Positions 60,346 to 64,000 of a stretch of DNA of 64,000 nucleotides are shown here, in pieces. Source of the stretch: Deltaproteobacteria bacterium IMCC39524 (lineage in GTDB: Bacteria; Desulfobacterota; Desulfuromonadia; Desulfuromonadales; BM103); the NCBI GenBank assembly GCA_029667085.1, contig JARUHJ010000004.1, forward strand, positions 1 to 64,000, read 5' to 3'. The notes beneath the pieces were generated by a model, which saw only the letters and a program-made list of their open reading frames with translations, ran no database searches and was not told the origin of the DNA. Position numbers and translations under genes: made by a program. Position 1 is the first letter of the stretch. Each line of letters opens with the position of its first letter.

Positions 60346-61338
60346 TTGAAGGATACTCTTCGACACACAAATAAGCATGACATTGAGGAGGCCTTAAAGA
60401 TTTCCTCGTCCCGCATCCCTCGTCCCGCGTCTCTTGATTCTGTTTTTGAAAGAACTCGTGCTGCTTACCTGGGTCTTGCTATCGGCGATGCGTTGGGAGC
60501 CACCACCGAATTCATGATGCCTGGTGAGATCAAAGCCACTTACAAGGTACATCGCAAGATCATCGGAGGTGGTTGGCTTTATCTCAAGCCTGGGCATGTT
60601 ACAGATGACACCGAAATGTCGCTGGCACTTGGGCGAGCACTACTAACAACCGGCACATGGGAATTGTCCCGGATTGCGGACAATTTCCTGGCCTGGATGA
60701 AGAGTAAACCTGTTGATATAGGTTCAACCTGTCGTCGCGGGATTCGTGATTACATGCTTAAAGGTCAGTTGGAGACACCATACAACGAGTGGGATGCCGG
60801 TAATGGCGCCGCCATGCGCATGGCCCCGGTCGCTCTCTTCACCTTGGGAGATGACGCTTTAATGGCACGTTGCGCCATAGCACAGGCTCACCTGACCCAT
60901 AACCATGCTTTGTCCGATGCAGCCTGCATTGCTATCGGCACTATGCTGCAGAAGGCGATCTTCGGTTGCAACCGGTTTGAGCTACATGAGATAACCCGTG
61001 ACCTGGTTGCAGAATATGGTAGCTTTCGATTTAACAACTATCGTGGCAACGCCAGCTCTTATGTGGTTGATACTTTGCAGACAGTCTTTCACTACCTGTT
61101 TACAACCGGCAGTTTTGAAGAGTGTCTGATCGGTGTGGTCAATCAGGGAGGGGATGCCGACACCACGGGTGCAATTGCCGGGATGATTGCAGGTGCCTTT
61201 TATGGGCTGGATGAGATACCGAAACGCTGGCTAAAGAAATTAAAGTCGGAGGTCAGGGAAGAGGTTGAGGACCAGGCAGTCAAGCTGGTCAAAATCTCGC
61301 CTTGGGGAGATCAGAACGCAGAAGAGATAGACGATTAA
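60346..61338 (+). CDS. draG: ADP-ribosyl-[dinitrogenase reductase] hydrolase (DraG)
   Basis: A 330-residue Mn-dependent ADP-ribosylglycohydrolase that removes ADP-ribose from NifH and reactivates nitrogenase. Family motifs: YLGLAIGDALGATTEFM near residue 39, the metal-binding PGHVTDDTEMSLALG near residue 79 and the C-terminal QGGDADTTGAIAGMIAG near residue 265. The only in-frame start before the core is TTG at 60346 (AGGA upstream). That gives about 33 extra N-terminal residues compared with other DraG proteins; part of them (SSSRIPRPASL) comes from a 14-bp CTCGTCCCGC duplication, so repeat spread may have altered the 5-prime end. Confidence 0.92.
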   Translation: MKDTLRHTNKHDIEEALKISSSRIPRPASLDSVFERTRAAYLGLAIGDALGATTEFMMPGEIKATYKVHRKIIGGGWLYLKPGHVTDDTEMSLALGRALLTTGTWELSRIADNFLAWMKSKPVDIGSTCRRGIRDYMLKGQLETPYNEWDAGNGAAMRMAPVALFTLGDDALMARCAIAQAHLTHNHALSDAACIAIGTMLQKAIFGCNRFELHEITRDLVAEYGSFRFNNYRGNASSYVVDTLQTVFHYLFTTGSFEECLIGVVNQGGDADTTGAIAGMIAGAFYGLDEIPKRWLKKLKSEVREEVEDQAVKLVKISPWGDQNAEEIDD

Positions 61339-61499
61339 ACTGACATTGGATCGATACGGTCTCACTTAGTAAAAGTTCAGGCTGTCGATACCCTACAGAT
61401 CAATGCAAGGCTGTCGATTTCAGGGTTTTAGCTTTTTAGGCACTCATGATGCAATAGTGTCAGCTGTTAACTCTCACAAGAGAATAGGAGTACCATATT

Positions 61500-62063
61500 A
61501 TGAAGCGTGCATTAGTTGTTGATGACGAACCCTTATTACGGCGTCAAGTCGCCGAAATCGTTTCTGGCTATGGGTTTGACGAAATCCTTGAGGCAGAAAA
61601 TGGCGTTCAGGCTGTCGAGATAGCGATTCACCAGGAAGTCCTTTTGGTTGTCATGGATGTTGGCATGCCTGTTATGGATGGTATCACTGCTGCTGAAAAA
61701 ATTGGCAAAGCGAAACCATTACCGATTGTTTTGGTGACCGCTAACACGGAAGCCGAAACAATTGAACGGGCGCGACTGGCCGGAGTGATGAATTATGTTG
61801 TTAAACCGGTTCGGGCCGAGCAGCTCTTTGCCGCTGTTGATCTTGCGATACATCAGTTTGTAGAGCTTTCCAGCCTCCGTGATGAGGTTTCCATGCTGAA
61901 GGAAACGCTCGAGTCCAGAAAAGTGATTGATCGTGCCAAGGGTGTGCTGATGAAGCGAGGAATGGATGAGCCACAGGCTTTTCGGCGTCTACAGAAGCTG
62001 GCAATGGATAAGCGTAAATCGTTGAGAGAGGTTGCTGAAGCGGTTTTACTGACAGAAGATTAA
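61500..62063 (+). CDS. REC-ANTAR response regulator (GnfR/NasT-like antiterminator)
   Basis: A 187-residue RNA-binding response regulator. The receiver domain (residues 1-120) has the acidic pair in VVDDEPLL, the phospho-acceptor in VVMDVGMPVMDG near residue 53 and the conserved Lys in YVVKPVRAEQ near residue 101. The ANTAR domain (about 125-185) reads VIDRAKGVLMKRGMDEPQAF with LREVAEAVLL. ANTAR proteins bind RNA with paired hexaloop hairpins and prevent terminator formation. In Geobacter a protein of this type, GnfR, controls nitrogen-fixation genes; orthology is inferred from context. A matching leader follows directly at 62073. The partner kinase is not in the window. AGGAG lies upstream of the ATG. 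Confidence 0.88.
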   Translation: MKRALVVDDEPLLRRQVAEIVSGYGFDEILEAENGVQAVEIAIHQEVLLVVMDVGMPVMDGITAAEKIGKAKPLPIVLVTANTEAETIERARLAGVMNYVVKPVRAEQLFAAVDLAIHQFVELSSLRDEVSMLKETLESRKVIDRAKGVLMKRGMDEPQAFRRLQKLAMDKRKSLREVAEAVLLTED

Positions 62064-62072
62064 TGACATTCC

Positions 62073-62145
62073 GGCCACAATGAGGTGACCGCAACTCTGG
62101 AGCAATGACGCTCGTTCGGAATGATTCCGTGCGGGCTTTATTTTT
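62073..62145 (+). promoter_or_regulatory. ANTAR target leader with overlapping terminator
   Basis: P1 is GGCCAC-AATGAG-GTGACC (62073-62090, one C-A mismatch), P2 is GAGC-AATGAC-GCTC (62100-62113) after a 10-nt linker. Both hexaloops have A1 and G4. The right arm of P2 is also the start of a long hairpin (62110-62136, 12 positions with one mismatch and two G-U pairs) followed by TTTATTTTT. P2 and the terminator are therefore mutually exclusive, the known ANTAR antitermination layout. It sits between the ANTAR gene and the four-gene group beginning at 62190. Confidence 0.75.
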
Positions 62146-62189
62146 AGGTAGCGGATGCAAGACAACTTAATTTAAGGAAAAAGACGGTT

Positions 62190-62432
62190 ATGGAAGATCT
62201 GAAAGAAAAACTGCCCCTTTCAATTGTTGCAGAGAAAATGAATACCACCCCCTTGAATGTTCTCATGCACATCAAGCGTAACCTGTTGCATGGAGTCGAA
62301 GAAGATGGCGTCTGGATGATCGATTGCCAGAGTCTCGAGGTCCTGCTGACAAAAACCGGTGGCAGCAAGGCCGAAGACGTGTGTGCCAGCGGTTGCAGCA
62401 AAAAACACTCCTGCGGCGGTGGTTGCAGTTAA
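62190..62432 (+). CDS. Small nif-cluster protein with Cys-rich tail
   Basis: An 80-residue protein of unknown family. The first 55 residues look like a small winged or helix-turn-helix fold (LSIVAEKMNTTPLNVLMHIK, then GVEEDGVWMIDCQSLEVLL). The last 20 are Cys-rich (CASGCSKKHSCGGGC), suggesting metal or Fe-S binding. Similar short Cys-tailed proteins occur in nitrogen-fixation clusters. It is the first gene after the ANTAR leader and is followed 17 bases later by the next gene, so its expression should depend on antitermination. AAGGAAAAAG precedes the ATG, a moderate ribosome binding site. Confidence 0.65.
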   Translation: MEDLKEKLPLSIVAEKMNTTPLNVLMHIKRNLLHGVEEDGVWMIDCQSLEVLLTKTGGSKAEDVCASGCSKKHSCGGGCS

Positions 62433-62449
62433 CGAAAGAGGGAATCATT

Positions 62450-62791
62450 ATGGAACTCGAAATAAAACCTTCGGATCTTTACTTTAAATACCGCCGCAAC
62501 AAGGAGTTGCGTGGTGAACCCAAATTTACCGGCAAGCCCGATTCCAACACTTATGATCGCGACGATCTCTACGACGTAATTCCCATGCTCAGCGCTGTGA
62601 TGGATAAACTGCAGTGCCAGGACGCCAACGTCCTTCATCGCCTGGAAGAATTGGCCGGTGATGAAATGCCGAAATTCATAACCAGCCGTGAAGAGGTCTT
62701 TGATTTTCTGGTGAATGTCATGGGTGACATGCTTGGACAACCAACGGGTCTCAGCACGGATGACGCGGTTCACGAAGAAACAAAACCATAA
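62450..62791 (+). CDS. nif-cluster hypothetical protein
   Basis: A 113-residue soluble protein I do not recognise. It begins MELEIKPSDLYFKYRRNKEL and is mostly polar and predicted helical (VIPMLSAVMDKLQCQDANVL near residue 43), with an acidic C-terminus. GAGGG lies upstream of the ATG at 62450. Its stop overlaps the ATG of the macro-domain gene by one base (TAATG), so the two are translationally coupled and probably act in the same process. A nitrogenase maturation or switch-off role is plausible but not shown. Confidence 0.65.
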   Translation: MELEIKPSDLYFKYRRNKELRGEPKFTGKPDSNTYDRDDLYDVIPMLSAVMDKLQCQDANVLHRLEELAGDEMPKFITSREEVFDFLVNVMGDMLGQPTGLSTDDAVHEETKP

Positions 62792-63228
62792 TGAAAGAGA
62801 TCATTGGTGATATGTGGCAGGAGCACGCAGAAGGCGCTGTCGTGGCGATCACCACAAACGGTGCGGTGAATAAGGTCGGCAGGGCCGTTATGTTGCGTGG
62901 CTGTGCACGCCAGGCGAGGGAGCATTTCCCGGAGCTCATGAAAACGCTCGGTTCCTTGATTAGTCAGCACGGCAACCATGTCTTCGATCTCGGCCATCAA
63001 ATCGTCAGCTTTCCGGTTGAAACTGATCCATACCAGGTTCCGGAAATGGGTTTGATCGAGCAGTCCTGCCGGGAGCTGGTTGAACTTGCCGATTACAAAG
63101 GCTGGCAGAAGGTTGTCGTGCCGCGCCCTGGTTGCGGTGGTGGCGGCCTGGAATGGCTGGAGGTAAAGACCATTCTTGAACGGCATTTCGATGAACGCTT
63201 TCATGTGATTACAATTCAGGAGCAATAG
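62791..63228 (+). CDS. Macro-domain (ADP-ribose-binding) protein
   Basis: A 145-residue single macro domain. The N-terminal IIGDMWQEHAEGAVVAITTN, the glycine loop VNKVGRAVMLRGCARQA near residue 27 and the second phosphate-loop motif VVVPRPGCGGGGLEW near residue 107 match the phage-like macro subfamily that binds ADP-ribose or hydrolyses ADP-ribosyl groups. Placement in a DraT/DraG cluster suggests it handles free or protein-bound ADP-ribose during nitrogenase control; this is inference. It is coupled to the genes on both sides (1-bp overlap upstream, 1-bp gap to the FKBP gene). Confidence 0.8.
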   Translation: MKEIIGDMWQEHAEGAVVAITTNGAVNKVGRAVMLRGCARQAREHFPELMKTLGSLISQHGNHVFDLGHQIVSFPVETDPYQVPEMGLIEQSCRELVELADYKGWQKVVVPRPGCGGGGLEWLEVKTILERHFDERFHVITIQEQ

Positions 63229-63229
63229 T

Positions 63230-63658
63230 ATGCTAAGGGCACAAAAAGGTGACCGCGTCACGGTTCACTTCATCGGCACACTCGACAATGGCCATATCTT
63301 TGATCAACGTGATGGTGATGAACCGCTTTCCTTTGTTATTGGCGCAGGAGAAATTTTTCCCGACATGGAGACAGAAATCATCGGCATGAAAGTTGGTGAG
63401 GTGAAGAATATCCATCTTGCCGCAGAACAGGCGTACGGCTTAAGACTCGATGAGAACCTTCTGAAAATTTCACGGAATTTGTTTCCTGCAGATCGTGAGT
63501 TACGTATCGGTCGCAAATTGAACATTGAACTGGCTGGCAACGAGCAACGGATGATGAGGATTCGTCATGTTGATGAGCAGGAAGTGTTGCTCGATGGTAA
63601 TCACGATTTGGCCGGGTGTGATCTGACCTTTGCATTGGAATTGATGGAGATCGTGTGA
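63230..63658 (+). CDS. FKBP-type peptidyl-prolyl isomerase (SlyD-like)
   Basis: A 142-residue FKBP of the SlyD type without the metal-binding His-rich tail. It has GDRVTVHFIGTLDNGHIFDQ near residue 7, EPLSFVIGAGEIFPDMETEI near residue 30 and the returning FKBP strand DLAGCDLTFALELMEI at the end, with the SlyD insert-in-flap region around residues 67-120. It should catalyse prolyl isomerisation or act as a chaperone, perhaps for nitrogenase components since such genes recur in nif clusters. CAGGAG precedes the ATG. It is the last gene of the four-gene group. Confidence 0.88.
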   Translation: MLRAQKGDRVTVHFIGTLDNGHIFDQRDGDEPLSFVIGAGEIFPDMETEIIGMKVGEVKNIHLAAEQAYGLRLDENLLKISRNLFPADRELRIGRKLNIELAGNEQRMMRIRHVDEQEVLLDGNHDLAGCDLTFALELMEIV

Positions 63659-63688
63659 ATAGATTCTGTTCATTCCTGTTCAACAGAT

Positions 63689-63705
63689 GTGCATTTCGTA
63701 AGCAC
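63689..63705 (+). promoter_or_regulatory. Dyad GTGC-N9-GCAC upstream of a sigma-54 promoter
   Basis: GTGCATTTCGTAAGCAC lies about 97 bases before the predicted start at 63794, a position suitable for an activator site. The motif is short and the regulator unknown. Confidence 0.25.
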
Positions 63706-63767
63706 TTGAGACCATAGCCTTAAGTATATACCCACGTAACTACCCTAAAACAGGGGTTTTGTTTTTT

Positions 63768-63783
63768 TGGCACATCTGATGCT
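63768..63783 (+). promoter_or_regulatory. Sigma-54 promoter at the right end (nif-type)
   Basis: TGGCACATCTGATGCT has a perfect -24 box and GC at the right spacing; the -12 box ATGC equals that of the draT promoter. Predicted start near 63794, directly ahead of the hexaloop hairpins. The controlled gene lies beyond the window on the plus strand. Confidence 0.65.
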
Positions 63784-63806
63784 ATATAGCTTTGACATCA
63801 CAAAAA

Positions 63807-63877
63807 AGGTACACAGCTGTACCTCCTTCAGGCAAAGAGGCCCATTGAGTGAGTAACTGCATTCGTGGGCCTTTTCC
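63807..63877 (+). promoter_or_regulatory. ANTAR-type leader A with terminator
   Basis: P1 is a perfect 6-bp stem with hexaloop, AGGTAC-ACAGCT-GTACCT (63807-63824, loop A1 and G4). P2 is CTT-CAGGCA-AAG with flanking pairs (63822-63840; the loop has G4 but C at position 1). Its right arm AAGAGG runs into the left arm of a terminator, AGGCCCA (63838-63844) against TGGGCCT (63866-63872), followed by TTTTCC. P2 and the terminator exclude each other. Confidence 0.55.
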
Positions 63878-63900
63878 ATTTTGAGAATTCTGTAAATATC

Positions 63901-63970
63901 GCGGCACAATGATTGCGCCGCCGGGCATTGACGCCCTATCCAAATTGCTTGGGTAGGGCGTTTTGTATTT
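63901..63970 (+). promoter_or_regulatory. ANTAR-type leader B with terminator
   Basis: P1 is a GCGGC/GCCGC stem (63901-63921) with an inner CA/TG step and loop containing AATGAT. P2 is GGGC-ATTGAC-GCCC (63923-63936), a hexaloop with A1 and G4. The right arm of P2 lies inside the left arm of a 13-bp terminator stem, ACGCCCTATCCAA (63931-63943) with TTGGGTAGGGCGT (63949-63961), followed by TTTGTATTTG. No gene is present between this leader and the window end. Confidence 0.65.
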
Positions 63971-64000
63971 GTACATCAGGTTTTTCTTCGGACACATCAA

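Noticed and set aside
61339-61499. Further ANTAR leader upstream of the ANTAR gene
   Set aside because: There is a weak ACCCT/AGGGT dyad before a T-tract and a duplicated AGGCTGTCGAT, but no hairpin with a proper A1/G4 hexaloop.
63782-64000. Minus-strand frame reaching the right edge
   Set aside because: It runs through two terminator hairpins and the ANTAR-type leaders and has no coding character.

Overview
The window looks like the chromosome of a Gram-negative, anaerobic, nitrogen-fixing bacterium of the Desulfuromonadales (Geobacter/Desulfuromonas relatives). This is inferred from gene content, not from a marker-gene search. Pointers are a homodimeric pyruvate dehydrogenase operon followed by a polyferredoxin gene, an OFA-family and an acetate-type transporter, a WaaP-like kinase, heavy use of two-component and sigma-54 control, a DraT/DraG plus REC-ANTAR nitrogen-fixation block, and apparent selenocysteine use. 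I found no rRNA, tRNA, CRISPR, insertion sequence or prophage. Almost all of the window is ordinary chromosomal backbone.

Layout: 0.2-3 kb holds a dNMP-kinase-like protein, a TRIC-type channel, a SYLF protein and a secreted repeat protein. 3.4-10.5 kb holds a small Cys-rich protein and the aceE-aceF-lpdA-polyferredoxin operon. 10.9-18.4 kb holds a J-domain protein and a branched-chain amino acid block read leuC-leuD, then a palindromic element, then ilvB-ilvN-ilvD. 18.7-19.1 kb holds a rhodanese interrupted by an in-frame UGA that I read as selenocysteine. 19.2-32.9 kb holds fadD-like, AEC permease, pyrC, Sel1, proC, DMT permease, asnS, prfC, a sensor kinase and malQ. 33-42.4 kb holds a lipoprotein, YceI, a five-gene dipeptide-type ABC importer and uvrC. 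42.6-46.3 kb holds an envelope protein, a cNMP-binding protein, a PerM-like protein and an RNA methyltransferase. 46.5-51.5 kb holds a two-component system next to an acetate-type transporter. 51.6-58.9 kb holds YjdF, YigZ, RlmD, a WaaP-like kinase, an OFA transporter and EfpL. 59.5-64 kb is the nitrogen-fixation accessory block.

Three regulatory stories stand out. (1) A double-Cache histidine kinase and an NtrC-type activator lie beside an acetate-type transporter. That gene has a good sigma-54 promoter and two TTTGCA-N4-TGCAAA palindromes. The OFA transporter 8 kb away has a nearly identical sigma-54 promoter and three of the same palindromes, one pair again 32 bp centre to centre. This looks like a carboxylate-uptake regulon. 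(2) In the nif block, a REC-ANTAR protein is followed by a leader with two hexaloop hairpins whose second arm overlaps a terminator. A similar tandem arrangement follows a sigma-54 promoter at the right end of the window, and a hexaloop pair follows another sigma-54 promoter upstream of draT. Together these suggest transcription initiation by sigma-54 plus ANTAR antitermination. (3) The rhodanese UGA sits where CxC-type rhodaneses have Cys and is followed by a bSECIS-like hairpin at the right distance.

The nif block also groups DraT and DraG with a macro-domain protein, which suggests a third ADP-ribose-handling component near the nitrogenase switch. Several hairpin-forming and low-complexity repeats lie between genes, and a few run into gene ends.
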